Source: Halorientalis marina
GTDB taxonomy: Archaea; Halobacteriota; Halobacteria; Halobacteriales; Haloarculaceae
Length of the DNA: 64,000 nucleotides
Assembly (NCBI RefSeq): GCF_023028345.1
Contig: NZ_CP095487.1
Coordinates: 2,852,001-2,916,000, forward strand
Direction of reading: 5' to 3'
Shown: piece by piece, positions 51,596-60,909 of the stretch
Layout of the letters: every line of letters begins with the position of its first letter
How positions within the stretch are numbered: the stretch's first letter is position 1
Notes under the pieces: model-generated
What the model saw: the letters and a program-made list of their open reading frames with translations, nothing else
What the model was told of the DNA's origin: nothing
The model's database searches: none
Position numbers and translations under genes: made by a program

Positions 51596-53254
51596 ATGCC
51601 GACGGAATCAGCGACGGACTACGACCCCTCGCTGGGGCGGAAGTTCATTTTCGTAACTGGGGGCGTCATGTCCGGACTCGGGAAAGGTATCACGGCCGCG
51701 AGTACCGGACGGCTCCTCTCGAACGCCGGGTTCGACGTGACCGCGGTCAAGATCGATCCCTATCTCAACGTCGACGCGGGCACGATGAACCCCTACCAGC
51801 ACGGGGAGGTGTACGTACTGAAAGACGGTGGCGAGGTCGACCTCGACCTGGGGAACTACGAGCGGTTCCTCGACATCGACATGACCTTCGACCACAACAT
51901 CACGACGGGGAAGGTCTACCAGCACGTCATCGAGAACGAACGCTCGGGCGACTACCTTGGCAAGACCGTCCAGATCATCCCCCACGTCACCGACGACATC
52001 AAGCGCCGCATCCGCGAGGCCGCCGCGGGCCACGACATCTGTATCGTCGAGGTCGGCGGCACGGTCGGCGACATCGAGGGGATGCAGTATCTGGAGGCGC
52101 TCCGCCAGTTCGCCCACGAGGAGGACGACGAGGACATCCTCTTTACCCACGTCACGCTCGTCCCCTACTCGAAAAACGGCGAACAGAAGACCAAGCCGAC
52201 CCAGCACTCCGTCAAGGAACTGCGGTCCATCGGGCTCCAGCCCGACATCCTCGTCGGGCGCTGTGAGGACCGGCTCGACCCGGAGACCAAAGAGAAGATC
52301 GCCCTGTTCTGTGACGTGCCGACCGACGCCGTCTTCTCGAATCCGGACGTCGAGGACATCTACCACGTCCCGCTGATGGTCGAGGACGAGGGGCTCGACC
52401 AGTACGTCATGGAACGGCTGGGGCTCGAAGGGGAGGCCCTGCCGGAGGACGAGCGCCACAACCACTGGCGGGAACTCGTCACCCGGGAGACCCAGGGCGA
52501 GGTCGAGATCGCGCTGGTTGGCAAGTACGGGCTCGAGGACGCGTACATCTCCATTCACGAATCGCTGAAACACGCGGGCCTGGAGACTGGCGTCGACGTG
52601 ACCACCACCTGGGTCCACTCGGAGGACCTCGCGGAGGGGCACTCGGGGGAGCTCGACGACGTAGACGGCGTCGTCGTCCCCGGCGGCTTCGGCTCGCGGG
52701 GCATCGCCGGCAAGATCGAGGCCTGCCGCTACGCCCGCGAGAACGACGTCCCATATCTCGGCCTCTGTCTCGGCTTCCAGATGGCCGTCGTCGAGTACGC
52801 GCGGAACGTCCTCGATCTGACCGGCGCCCACTCCGCCGAGATCGACGAGGACACGCCCCACCCCGTCATCGACCTCCTGCCCGAACAGTACGATCTGGAG
52901 GACATGGGCGGGACGATGCGGCTGGGCGCCCACGAGACGGACATCCAGCCCGGCACCCTCGCCCACGCGGTCTACGACGACACGACCTGCACCGAACGCC
53001 ACCGCCACCGCTACGAGGTCAATCCCGAGTACATCGACGACCTCGAAAACGCGGGCCTGATCTTCTCCGGGCGGACGAACAACCGGATGGAGATCCTGGA
53101 ACTCGAGGACCACCCCTACTACGTCGGGACGCAGTTCCACCCAGAGTTCCGCTCGCGGCCGGGCCGGGCGTCGCCGCCGTTCGTCGGGCTGCTCGATGCG
53201 ATACTCGACAACGAGATCGGTGCGCGGGTCGAGGAAGGGGAGGTGGAGGTCTGA
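51596..53254 (+). CDS. pyrG: CTP synthase
   Basis: 552 residues. It aminates UTP to CTP with ATP and glutamine. The synthetase domain has [17 protein letters not shown] (P-loop), [21 protein letters not shown] and [21 protein letters not shown]; the class I glutamine amidotransferase domain has GLCLGFQM (Cys nucleophile) and HPEF (His, Glu). Start ATG 51596 ([20 protein letters not shown]) is the family N-terminus. guaAb begins in its stop codon (TGATG), so the two amidotransferase-type nucleotide genes are co-translated. Confidence 0.97.
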   Translation: MPTESATDYDPSLGRKFIFVTGGVMSGLGKGITAASTGRLLSNAGFDVTAVKIDPYLNVDAGTMNPYQHGEVYVLKDGGEVDLDLGNYERFLDIDMTFDHNITTGKVYQHVIENERSGDYLGKTVQIIPHVTDDIKRRIREAAAGHDICIVEVGGTVGDIEGMQYLEALRQFAHEEDDEDILFTHVTLVPYSKNGEQKTKPTQHSVKELRSIGLQPDILVGRCEDRLDPETKEKIALFCDVPTDAVFSNPDVEDIYHVPLMVEDEGLDQYVMERLGLEGEALPEDERHNHWRELVTRETQGEVEIALVGKYGLEDAYISIHESLKHAGLETGVDVTTTWVHSEDLAEGHSGELDDVDGVVVPGGFGSRGIAGKIEACRYARENDVPYLGLCLGFQMAVVEYARNVLDLTGAHSAEIDEDTPHPVIDLLPEQYDLEDMGGTMRLGAHETDIQPGTLAHAVYDDTTCTERHRHRYEVNPEYIDDLENAGLIFSGRTNNRMEILELEDHPYYVGTQFHPEFRSRPGRASPPFVGLLDAILDNEIGARVEEGEVEV

Positions 53255-54171
53255 TGGTCGACGTCGACTCCTTCATCGACGAGAAGATCGACGAGATCGC
53301 GACCGAGGTCGGTGACGCCAACGCGGTCATCGCGCTCTCGGGCGGCGTCGACTCCTCGACGGCCGCCGCGCTGGCCTACGAGGCCATCGGCGATCAGCTG
53401 ACGCCGGTCTACGTCGACACCGGGCTGATGCGGAAAGGCGAGACCGAGCAGATCCGCGAGACCTTCGACTACATGGACTCGCTGCGGATCGTCGAGGCAC
53501 AGGACCGCTTCCTCGACGCCCTGGACGGCATCACCGACCCCGAGGAGAAGCGCCACGCCATCGGCGAGGGGTTCATCCGGGAGTTCGAGACCGTCGCCCG
53601 CGAGGTCGACGCCGACTACCTCGTCCAGGGAACCATCTACCCCGACCGGATCGAATCGGAGGGGACCATCAAGTCCCACCACAACGTCGGCGGCCTCCCG
53701 GAGCGCATCGACTTCGACGGCATCGTCGAGCCGATGCGCGACCTCTACAAGGACGAGGTCCGCGAGGTGGCGCGCGAACTCGACCTGGAGGAGATCATCT
53801 CCGAGCGGATGCCGTTCCCCGGCCCGGGGCTGGCGATCCGGATCCTCGGGGAAGTCACCGAGGAGAAGCTCGACGTGGCCCGCGAGGCCAATCACGTCGT
53901 CGAGGAGGAACTGGAGGAGTACGACCCCTGGCAGGCGCTGGCGGCGGTCGTCGGCAAAGCGACGGGCGTGAAAGGCGACAACCGCGTCCACGGCTGGGTC
54001 GTCGCCGTCCGTTCCGTCGAGAGCCGGGACGGCATGACCGCCCGCGCACAGGAACTGGACTGGGAGACCCTCCAGCGTATCCAGAGCCGGATCACCGGCG
54101 AGAACGAGAACGTCGCCCGCGTCATGTACGACGTGACCCACAAGCCGCCGGCGACCATCGAGTACGAGTGA
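53254..54171 (+). CDS. guaAb: GMP synthetase, PP-ATPase subunit B
   Basis: 305 residues. It adenylates XMP and aminates it to GMP using ammonia from a separate glutaminase subunit, as archaea split GuaA in two. The PP-loop [35 protein letters not shown], and the C-terminal dimerisation region ending [10 protein letters not shown] are typical. Translation is coupled to pyrG (shared base). The glutaminase subunit guaAa is not in the window. Confidence 0.96.
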   Translation: MVDVDSFIDEKIDEIATEVGDANAVIALSGGVDSSTAAALAYEAIGDQLTPVYVDTGLMRKGETEQIRETFDYMDSLRIVEAQDRFLDALDGITDPEEKRHAIGEGFIREFETVAREVDADYLVQGTIYPDRIESEGTIKSHHNVGGLPERIDFDGIVEPMRDLYKDEVREVARELDLEEIISERMPFPGPGLAIRILGEVTEEKLDVAREANHVVEEELEEYDPWQALAAVVGKATGVKGDNRVHGWVVAVRSVESRDGMTARAQELDWETLQRIQSRITGENENVARVMYDVTHKPPATIEYE

Positions 54172-54217
54172 TGGGCACGAGACAAGACACAAGCCCCCGG
54201 GGGTCCTCGAACGCGGT

Positions 54218-54550
54218 ATGACGAGTGCTGTCATCGCCGGGCCGGGCGCAGAAGGGATGATCGCGGCCCTCGAAGCCGAGGACGTGGCCGTGACCGACGC
54301 CGGGGACCTCGCCAACCGTCCCGCACTGGAGGAGGCCGGGATCGTCGACGCCGACGTCCTGGTCCTCACCGACACGTCACTGGCGACCGCCATCCCCATC
54401 GCCAAGGACCTCAACGACGGCCTCCGGATCGTCGTCTACGCCTCGGACTCGCTCCCCGAGTTCGCGAAGGCGCAGGCCGACATCCTGCTCGACCCGGAGC
54501 TGTTCGAGCCCGCGGCCGTCGCCGAGGAACTGGCGGCCGGCGGCGACTGA
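54218..54550 (+). CDS. Small haloarchaeal protein (DUF7126-like), often mislabelled CTP synthetase
   Basis: 110 residues. A single Rossmann-like unit, MTSAVIAGPGAEGMIAALEAE...VDADVLVLTDTSLATAIPIAKDLNDGLRIVVYAS. I recall this family downstream of pyrG/guaAb being called DUF7126 and carrying wrong CTP-synthetase labels. It resembles an NAD-binding TrkA-N half domain. Function unknown; likely transcribed with pyrG-guaAb (46 nt gap). Confidence 0.72.
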   Translation: MTSAVIAGPGAEGMIAALEAEDVAVTDAGDLANRPALEEAGIVDADVLVLTDTSLATAIPIAKDLNDGLRIVVYASDSLPEFAKAQADILLDPELFEPAAVAEELAAGGD

Positions 54551-54576
54551 GGGGATGCCGGGAGCGGCCGGCGCGC

Positions 54577-55251
54577 TCACAGCGACGCGGCGAGGCCGGC
54601 GAGGCGGTCGCTCCCGCGCTGACGAAACGGGACGCCGTGACCCATCGCGGCGATGTCGAACTCGCCGGTGCGGTCGGCGAGCGTCCGGATGCTCTCCGCG
54701 ACTTCGTTCGTATCGTAGCTCATCACCCACGGCGAGGGTGCGAGTTCGCCGCCGCTCTCCCGGACCAGGTCGCCGACGAACGCGGCCGAGCGGTCCTCGC
54801 TGACGTAGGCGACGTGGCCCGGCGTGTGACCGGGCGTGTGATGGACGGTGAAGGAGCCGATTTCGTCGCCGTCGGATACCGGTTCGACCGGCAGGACCGA
54901 CTCCGCGAGAAAGACCCCGAGCGCGCGCTGGAGCGCGCCCTTGTGGTTCGAGAGAGGCGGTTTCGCCTGTCCGGTCAACAGCGGCGCGTCGGCCGCGCCG
55001 GCGTAGACGGTCGCGTCGAGGCCGTGGAGGCGGCCGAGTCCGCCGACGTGGTCGAAGTCGTAGTGGGTCATGAGGACCCGCTCGATGTCTTGCAACGAGT
55101 GATCGAGGTCGCTGAGACCGAGAATGAGGTCCCGACCGTTCCAGGGATTGCCGGTATCGACGAGCGTGAGCGTCCCGCCGTCGTCGACGAGGTAGGCGTT
55201 GACACCCCGGAGGTCGTACCACCACACGTCCGCCCCGAGTCGCGTGACCAT
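54577..55251 (-). CDS. Metallo-beta-lactamase-fold hydrolase with variant HxDxDH motif
   Basis: 224 residues from MVTRLGADVWWYDLRG. The MBL fold is clear: LVDTG, THYDFDHVGGLGRL, HHTPGHTPGHVAY, FVGDLV, and a final MGHGVPF. The usual metal motif HxHxDH reads H-Y-D-F-D-H here: the second His is Asp. The remaining metal-site His and Asp are present. Family members hydrolyse thioesters, lactones or phosphoesters. The start at 55251 (Met-Val-Thr) is preferred over 55278. Confidence 0.86.
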   Translation of the reverse strand: MVTRLGADVWWYDLRGVNAYLVDDGGTLTLVDTGNPWNGRDLILGLSDLDHSLQDIERVLMTHYDFDHVGGLGRLHGLDATVYAGAADAPLLTGQAKPPLSNHKGALQRALGVFLAESVLPVEPVSDGDEIGSFTVHHTPGHTPGHVAYVSEDRSAAFVGDLVRESGGELAPSPWVMSYDTNEVAESIRTLADRTGEFDIAAMGHGVPFRQRGSDRLAGLAASL

Positions 55252-55379
55252 GTGGCTACTCCGGGCCGGACTCGACAAAAACCGTCCGCCCGCGGCAGAC
55301 TGCGGTTACTTCTCGATGACGGTGCCGCCCGCGCCGACGGCGGCCCAACGGCTAAGGCGCGGCCGGCCGACCGTCCGGT

Positions 55380-55703
55380 ATGGCACTCGACAGGCTTCCC
55401 GACCTCGACCCCGAGGCGGGCGAGGTGATCGACGAGGAACTGGCGGTGACCGACGACGTACTCGTGAAGGTCTTCGCGCTCGGGCCGGGCGCGCAAATCG
55501 AGCCACACGAACACGACGGCGCGACGAACGTGTTCCACGTCCTCATGGGGACGGTCACCGTCTCACAGGACGGCACCGAGGAGCGAGTCACGGCGCCGGG
55601 TGTCGTGCTGAACGAGCGCGGGCAGGCCCACGGGGCCGAGAACGACACCGACGAGGTGGCAATCCTGACGGCGAGTCTCTGTCCGTTGCCGGGGTCAGGA
55701 TAG
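55380..55703 (+). CDS. Cupin-domain protein
   Basis: 107 residues. A single cupin barrel: IEPHEHDGATNVFHVLMG (His, His, Glu-like positions) and NERGQAHGAEN (late His). It resembles small cupins used as metal-dependent isomerases or binding proteins. It lies divergent from the metallo-beta-lactamase and converges with the MoaB gene. Substrate unknown. Confidence 0.83.
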   Translation: MALDRLPDLDPEAGEVIDEELAVTDDVLVKVFALGPGAQIEPHEHDGATNVFHVLMGTVTVSQDGTEERVTAPGVVLNERGQAHGAENDTDEVAILTASLCPLPGSG

Positions 55704-55716
55704 CGCCGCGGAGTCG

Positions 55717-56439
55717 TCACTCCTCGGGTTCGTCCCGGGTCGCCAGGCCGGCGAGGTGAGGCGCTTCCTCGACGATTATCTCCTCGGCGCCGAGCGTCGC
55801 CGCGTTCTCGCTGCCGGGGAGACAGAAGACCGGGACGCCCTCGACGATACCGGCGGTGGCGCGCGTGCCGACCACTTTCGTCCCGATCTCGTCGTAGGAG
55901 AGGGTCCTGAACAGTTCACCGAAGCCCGGGAGCGTCTTGTCGAACAGCGGCCGCACGGCCTCGATGGTCACGTCGTCGGGCGTGACGCCGGTGCCGCCGG
56001 TCGTGACGACGGCGTCCACGTCGCCGCGGCCGGTGAGGGCATCGACCACGTTCTGGACGCCGTCGTAGTCGTCGCGGACGATCTCCTTGACCGTAACCTC
56101 GTGGCCCTCGCGTTCGACGGCGTCGGCGATGGCGTCGCCCGCCGGGTCGTCGTCGCTCGTGCGCGTCGAGGTGACCGTGACGACTGCCACACCGAGCGCC
56201 GCCACGTCGTGGGCGTGGTGATCGTGGTCGTGGTCGTCGCCGTGGCCGTCGTCGCCGTGGTCGTGGTCGTCGCCGTGGCCGTTGCCGTCGTCGGGAGTGT
56301 CGTGATCGTCGTGGTCGTCGTCGGGAGTGTCGCCCGGGTCGTCCGTGCCACTGCCCTCGGCGTCGGGTCCCTCGTCGGGGTCGTCGTCATCGTCGTCGCC
56401 GAGTCCCCGGTCCGTGTCACGCGACTGGAAATCGACCAT
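55717..56439 (-). CDS. moaB: MoaB/MogA-type molybdopterin protein with His/Asp-rich N-terminal extension
   Basis: 240 residues. The C-terminal ~160 residues are a MoaB/MogA fold: VAVVTVTSTRTSDDDPAGDAIADAV, VDAVVTTGGTGVTPDDVTIEAV, and the C-terminal FCLPGSENAATLGAEEI. MoaB/MogA adenylylates molybdopterin for Mo/W cofactor assembly. The N-terminal ~78 residues are an added, highly acidic segment; residues 43-77 hold eleven His among Asp and Gly, suggesting metal chelation or storage. In E. coli MogA and in other MoaBs this part is absent. The ATG at 56439 includes it; no internal Met between the segment and the MoaB core supports a shorter start. Confidence 0.9.
   Translation of the reverse strand: MVDFQSRDTDRGLGDDDDDDPDEGPDAEGSGTDDPGDTPDDDHDDHDTPDDGNGHGDDHDHGDDGHGDDHDHDHHAHDVAALGVAVVTVTSTRTSDDDPAGDAIADAVEREGHEVTVKEIVRDDYDGVQNVVDALTGRGDVDAVVTTGGTGVTPDDVTIEAVRPLFDKTLPGFGELFRTLSYDEIGTKVVGTRATAGIVEGVPVFCLPGSENAATLGAEEIIVEEAPHLAGLATRDEPEE
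56224..56289 (-). repeat. 33-bp tandem duplication inside the His-rich region of moaB
   Basis: Two adjacent 33-bp units, 56224-56256 and 56257-56289, differ at one position (C to T). The unit encodes 11 residues, so the copies keep the reading frame and lengthen the His/Asp/Gly segment. This is a recent in-frame expansion. Confidence 0.75.
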
Positions 56440-56529
56440 GTGTGAATGTTCGCGTCCGGCCTCAAAACAGTCCCGGCGTTGACGCTTGCCACCGCCACTG
56501 TTTTGGAACGCCCCCCCGCAGAGCATGGT

Positions 56530-57570
56530 ATGCAGGCAGTCCAGTTCAGCGAACACGGCGAAACCGACGTGATCGAGTACGGCGAGTTCCCGGACCCCGA
56601 ACCCGCTGACGACGAAGTGCTGCTCGAGGTGAAAGCTGCCGCGCTCAACCACCTCGACGTCTGGACCCGTCGCGGCCTCCCCATCATCGACCTCGAGTTC
56701 CCCCACATCCCCGGCAGCGACGCCGCTGGCGTCGTCAAGGAGGTCGGCGAGGACGTGAAACGGTTCGAGCCGGGCGATCACGCCGCGGTCTCGGCCGGCG
56801 TCAACTGCGGCCGCTGTGAGTTCTGCCGCGACGGCGACCCGACGCTGTGTGTCAACTACCATATCCTCGGCGAGCACGTCCGGGGCGTCCACTCCGAGCA
56901 GGCTGCCGTCCCCGCCGACAACCTGGTCCCGGTCCCGGACCACGTCGACTGGGAGGTCGCGGGCTCGGCATCGCTGGTCTTCCAGACCGCCTGGCGGATG
57001 CTGATGAACCGCGGCGACCTCGGCCCGAGCGAGTCGATTCTCGTGCTGGGCGCGAGCGGGGGCGTCGGCCACGCCGCCGTCCAGATCGCGGACTACATCG
57101 GCGCCGAGGTCTACGCGACCGCGAGCACCGACGAGAAGTTGGAGTACGCGAAAGAGTGTGGCGCCGACGAGGTCATCAACTACGAGGACGACGACTTCGC
57201 CCGGCAGATCCGGAACATGACGGGCAAACGCGGCGTCGACATGGTCGTCGACCACATCGGCGCGGCGACCTGGCGCGACTCCATCAAGAGCCTCGCCAAC
57301 GGCGGCCGCGTCGTCACCTGCGGGGCGACCACCGGCGGCAACCCCGAGACCGACATCGACCGCATCTTCTGGAACCAGCTCGAAGTCATCGGCTCGACGA
57401 TGGGCACGCCCGGCGAGGTCGACGACGTGTTGCCGCTGGTCTGGGAGGGCGAACTCGAACCACGCGTCCGCGAGGTCCTGCCCATGAGCGAAACGGCCCG
57501 CGCCCACGAGATGCTCGAAGGCCGCGAGGGCTTCGGGAAGGTCGTCGTCAAACCGGACAGCGAGATGTGA
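56530..57570 (+). CDS. Zinc-type alcohol dehydrogenase / quinone-oxidoreductase-like protein
   Basis: 346 residues of the MDR superfamily. The GroES-like half has FPHIPGSDAAGVVKEVGEDV and a structural-zinc cluster NCGRCEFCRDGDPTLC (four Cys). The Rossmann half has LVLGASGGVGHAAVQIADYIGAEV. The catalytic-zinc Cys of alcohol dehydrogenases is not seen at the usual place (LNHLDVWTRRGLP), so a reductase acting without a catalytic zinc is likely. The start at 56530 is the family N-terminus. A small membrane protein gene starts in its stop. Confidence 0.86.
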   Translation: MQAVQFSEHGETDVIEYGEFPDPEPADDEVLLEVKAAALNHLDVWTRRGLPIIDLEFPHIPGSDAAGVVKEVGEDVKRFEPGDHAAVSAGVNCGRCEFCRDGDPTLCVNYHILGEHVRGVHSEQAAVPADNLVPVPDHVDWEVAGSASLVFQTAWRMLMNRGDLGPSESILVLGASGGVGHAAVQIADYIGAEVYATASTDEKLEYAKECGADEVINYEDDDFARQIRNMTGKRGVDMVVDHIGAATWRDSIKSLANGGRVVTCGATTGGNPETDIDRIFWNQLEVIGSTMGTPGEVDDVLPLVWEGELEPRVREVLPMSETARAHEMLEGREGFGKVVVKPDSEM

Positions 57571-57908
57571 GCGAGGACGACGGCTACGTCCACGAGCCCG
57601 GGGCCGAAGGCGAGTCCGGCGCGGACCCGGCGGGCGACGGAGCGGCGCGGGTAGACGACGCCCAGCCGCGTAACACGCCCGACCCGAGCGACGCCGAGTT
57701 CGACTGGCGCGGCTGGCTGCTGGTCGCCGCCGTCGTCCTGGCCTTCCTCGTCGTCCCCGGCGTGCTGTACCTCCTCCCGACCGTCCAGAGCGCCGTCGCC
57801 GACCTCGGCCTCGGCCTCCGGCACACCTACCTCGTGCTCCCGCTCGTCCCCGCGTTCCTCCTCGGCGCCATCGCCGTCTGGTCGGCCGTTCGTTCTCGGA
57901 GTCGATAG
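57567..57908 (+). CDS. Small two-TM membrane protein
   Basis: 113 residues with a GTG start overlapping the stop of the dehydrogenase gene by 4 nt. A ~47-residue acidic N-terminus is followed by two hydrophobic segments (about 49-70 and 84-105) and a short basic end. No family recognised. It is translationally coupled to the dehydrogenase. Confidence 0.65.
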   Translation: MSEDDGYVHEPGAEGESGADPAGDGAARVDDAQPRNTPDPSDAEFDWRGWLLVAAVVLAFLVVPGVLYLLPTVQSAVADLGLGLRHTYLVLPLVPAFLLGAIAVWSAVRSRSR

Positions 57909-58015
57909 CGGCCGGCCCCCTGCAACGGGGCGCAGGGAGAGCGGAGTATCAGTTTTGATCGTACCGCCCCGAACGTTTATTCCTCGATACGGAGTACGTT
58001 CTCCGAGACTAGTTG

Positions 58016-59725
58016 ATGGTCTGGCAGTACACGCCGTACACCGCGCCGGTATTCCTCTCTGCGGTGGTGGGACTGGCCGTGGCGACGTTCGCACTGGCCC
58101 ACCGCGACCGGCCCGGCGCGACGCCGCTCGCGGTGTTCATGCTCGCGGCCGGTGTCTGGTCGTTTGCGGAGGGGATGAACCTCGCCCACGCCGACCTGGC
58201 GGGGAAGGTGTTGTGGACCAAAGTCGAGATCGCCGTGTCGGGAATCGTCCCGCTGGCCTTCCTCGCGCTCGTGCTGGAGTACACCGGCTACGAGGAGTGG
58301 CTCCGCCACCCGCTGGCCTACGTGGTCGCTCTCGAACCGGTCGTCATGACGGCCGTGACGTTCGGGAGGCCGGACCTGGTCCGCGAATCGGTCGGCCTCA
58401 CGACCGTCGGCTCCTCCCGGATCATCGCCGAGACGATGGGGCCGGCCTACTTCCTGCACATCCTGCTTTCGTACTCGGCCGTCGCCGTGGCCGGCGCCCT
58501 GCTTCTGCGGGTCATCCTCTTCGCCGACGGACTCTACCGGGCACAGAGCACCGCCCTGCTCGTGGCGATGTTCGTCCCCCTGATCGGAAACGTCCTCTAC
58601 ACCTTCGATTTGTTCCCGTCGGGCATCGACCCGACGAACATCGGGTTCCTGTTTTCCGGCGTCATCGTCGCCGGGACGATCCTCCGGCGGCAGTTGCTCG
58701 ATGTCGTCCCCGTCGCCCGGGAGATCGCGCGGGACGAAATCCTCGAGAGCATGGACGACAAGGTGATCGTCCTCGACGACCGCGACAACGTCGCCGATCT
58801 CAACGCGGCCGCGGTCGAACTCCTCGACTGTCACAAGGACGAGGCGATCGGCCAGCACATCGATGACCTCTTCCCCGAGGTCGGTTCCCTCGTCGACGAC
58901 GGCGAAAAGCGGCTCCAGGCCGAGTTCTCCCTGGAACGAAGCGGTGCGCGTCGCTACTACGACGTCCGGGTGACGCCGCTTCATCGGGCACGCGGTGTCG
59001 TCACCGGCCACCTCGTCAGTCTGCGCGACGTGACCGAGAAACGCCAGCAGCGCCAGCGTCTCGACGTGCTCAATCGGCTGTTGCGACACAACCTCCGGAA
59101 CGACCTCAACGTCATCGCGGGCAACGCCGAACTCGTCGAGCTAGAACTCGACGACGGCGGGCTCGTCGACCGGCTCGAACGGATCGAGCGGACGGCTCAC
59201 GAGATGTCCACCCGGTCGGACAAGATCGGCCGCGTCGCGCGCCTCCTCGACGACGAGGACGGCCGCTGGGTCGATATCTCGGGCCTCGTCGCACAGGAGG
59301 TCGTCGACGCCCGCGAGCACTTCCCCGCCGCGACCTTCGAGACCGACATCCAGCCGGACCTCCGAGCCGCCGCAGGCCAGTCGGTCGGCGTCGCCGTCGG
59401 CGAACTGGTCGCCAACGCTGTCCAGCACAACGACGGCGAGGCCGTCGTTACCGTCACGGTGACCGAAGACGACGGGGCCGTCCTCGTCGAGGTGGCCGAC
59501 AACGGCCCCGGCATCCACGAACAGGAGCTCGAAGTCCTGAACCAGGGGAAAGAGACCGCCCTCCAGCACGGCAGCGGCGTCGGCCTCTGGGTCGTCAACT
59601 GGATCGTCGGCCAGTTCGGCGGCCGGCTCACGTTCGACACCGACGGCGATGGCTGTACCGCGCGCCTGCGACTGCCGATACCCGACGATGCCCCCGCCGA
59701 GCCAGAACCGAGCCCGGCCGACTGA
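58016..59725 (+). CDS. 7TM sensor histidine kinase with PAS domain
   Basis: 569 residues. An N-terminal histidine-kinase-associated 7TM domain (residues ~1-220, seven hydrophobic segments), a PAS-like unit (~235-345; ILESMDDKVIVLDDRDNVADLNAAAVELL), a dimerisation/phosphoacceptor helix with RHNLRNDLNVIAGNAEL (H-box His), and HATPase with ELVANAVQHND (N box), VADNGPGI (G1) and GSGVGLWVVNWIV (G2). There is no receiver domain; the partner regulator is not adjacent. TATA-like CGTTTATTCC lies ~40 nt upstream. ATG 58016 is favoured over the TTG at 58013. Confidence 0.92.
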   Translation: MVWQYTPYTAPVFLSAVVGLAVATFALAHRDRPGATPLAVFMLAAGVWSFAEGMNLAHADLAGKVLWTKVEIAVSGIVPLAFLALVLEYTGYEEWLRHPLAYVVALEPVVMTAVTFGRPDLVRESVGLTTVGSSRIIAETMGPAYFLHILLSYSAVAVAGALLLRVILFADGLYRAQSTALLVAMFVPLIGNVLYTFDLFPSGIDPTNIGFLFSGVIVAGTILRRQLLDVVPVAREIARDEILESMDDKVIVLDDRDNVADLNAAAVELLDCHKDEAIGQHIDDLFPEVGSLVDDGEKRLQAEFSLERSGARRYYDVRVTPLHRARGVVTGHLVSLRDVTEKRQQRQRLDVLNRLLRHNLRNDLNVIAGNAELVELELDDGGLVDRLERIERTAHEMSTRSDKIGRVARLLDDEDGRWVDISGLVAQEVVDAREHFPAATFETDIQPDLRAAAGQSVGVAVGELVANAVQHNDGEAVVTVTVTEDDGAVLVEVADNGPGIHEQELEVLNQGKETALQHGSGVGLWVVNWIVGQFGGRLTFDTDGDGCTARLRLPIPDDAPAEPEPSPAD

Positions 59726-59821
59726 CGGTCCGCCGTCACCGGTCCCGGCGCTCGCCAGCGTCGGCGGCACTTCCGTCGCTGCCCCCCCGGGACGTCCCGG
59801 CCACGGTCGATACCCGCCCGG

Positions 59822-60076
59822 CTACCCGTCGGCGCGATCCGGCCCCGGCGCACCGCCCCTGTTCCGGATCGCCGTCACGTAGAAGACCGTCCCGACGACG
59901 GCGCTCGTCGCGGCACCGACGGCGATGGCAGTCGGGGAGAGGCCGCCACGCTTGAGCGCGACGGCGACGAACCCGGCCATGCCGATCCCCGGTGGAATCG
60001 AGAACACGAACAGCCACAGCCACCGTTCGCGGGCGCTCGTCTCGGTCACGGCTTGCCGATTGTGACCCGGTGACAT
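59822..60076 (-). CDS. Small membrane protein
   Basis: 84 residues (or 75 from an in-frame GTG at 60049). Two hydrophobic segments (about 20-40 and 48-68) with a Gly/Asp-rich tail. The gene is 51 nt downstream of the SDR gene on the same strand, so it may share that transcript. No family recognised. Confidence 0.55.
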   Translation of the reverse strand: MSPGHNRQAVTETSARERWLWLFVFSIPPGIGMAGFVAVALKRGGLSPTAIAVGAATSAVVGTVFYVTAIRNRGGAPGPDRADG

Positions 60077-60127
60077 AGCTCTGTCCGTCGCCGGGGGCAG
60101 TCGGCCAGCGACACGCCCACGCCGTCG

Positions 60128-60823
60128 CTACCACTCGATGACCTGTTTGTCCCGCCAGAACTCCCCGCCGGGTCCCCCGGGCTTGAACCGGGCGAGCCAG
60201 ACCGGCGTTTCGGCGGCCTCCCCGGCGCTCCGCTCGGCGTCGGGACCACCCATCTCCGTCCGTGCCCACCCCGGACAGACCGCGTTGGCGATGATCCCCT
60301 GGTCGCCGTACTCCGCGTCGAGGTAGGCCGTCAGGGCGTTCAGCCCCGACTTGGAGACGCGGTAGGCCGGCATCCCGCGTCCCATCTCGCCGGTCAGCGA
60401 CGACAGCCCCGAGGAGACGTTGACGATGCGGCTCCCGTCCCGCAACAGCAGGAGCGGCAGGGCGTACTTCGAGAGCAACATCGGCCCGCGGAGGTTCACC
60501 GCCATCGTCCGGTCGATCTCGGCGGTTCCCATATCTTCGAGGGCGACGCGGTTGTCCATCACGCCCGCGTTGTTGACGAGAACGTCGATCCGCCCCTTCT
60601 CGTCGTCGATGCGGTCGACCGCGTCGACGATGTCGTCCTCGTCGGTGACGTCCAGTTCGAGCGGGCGGAGACCGGCCGCGACGGTCTCGTCGGCCCGCTT
60701 CCCGGCGTAGACCGTCGCGCCGAGATCGGCGAGCCGTGCCGCGACGCGCTCGCCGATGCCGCGGTTGGCACCGGTCACGAGTGCCACCTGGCCCCCGAGG
60801 GAACTGTACGTCTCGATCTCCAT
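60128..60823 (-). CDS. Short-chain dehydrogenase/reductase (SDR)
   Basis: 231 residues. Classical SDR: VALVTGANRGIG (NAD(P) loop TGxxxGxG), LVNNAG (NNAG), NVSSGL (catalytic Ser), YRVSK (YxxxK), and a PGWARTEMGG segment after it. It is related to carbonyl-reductase-like SDRs. Arg in TGANRG and in AGKR suggests NADPH preference. Substrate unknown. Confidence 0.93.
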   Translation of the reverse strand: MEIETYSSLGGQVALVTGANRGIGERVAARLADLGATVYAGKRADETVAAGLRPLELDVTDEDDIVDAVDRIDDEKGRIDVLVNNAGVMDNRVALEDMGTAEIDRTMAVNLRGPMLLSKYALPLLLLRDGSRIVNVSSGLSSLTGEMGRGMPAYRVSKSGLNALTAYLDAEYGDQGIIANAVCPGWARTEMGGPDAERSAGEAAETPVWLARFKPGGPGGEFWRDKQVIEW

Positions 60824-60909
60824 ACGAAACGCTCCAGTCGGGGTGACAAAAAGCCGACCCGCCAGTTACCACGGCTGAAAACCGGACGGGCGCCGACCCG
60901 CGACCGGGG

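Noticed and set aside
55756..56445. + strand Val-rich repetitive frame
   Set aside because: Antisense to the His/Asp-rich moaB segment; the low complexity arises from the repeated codons of that gene.
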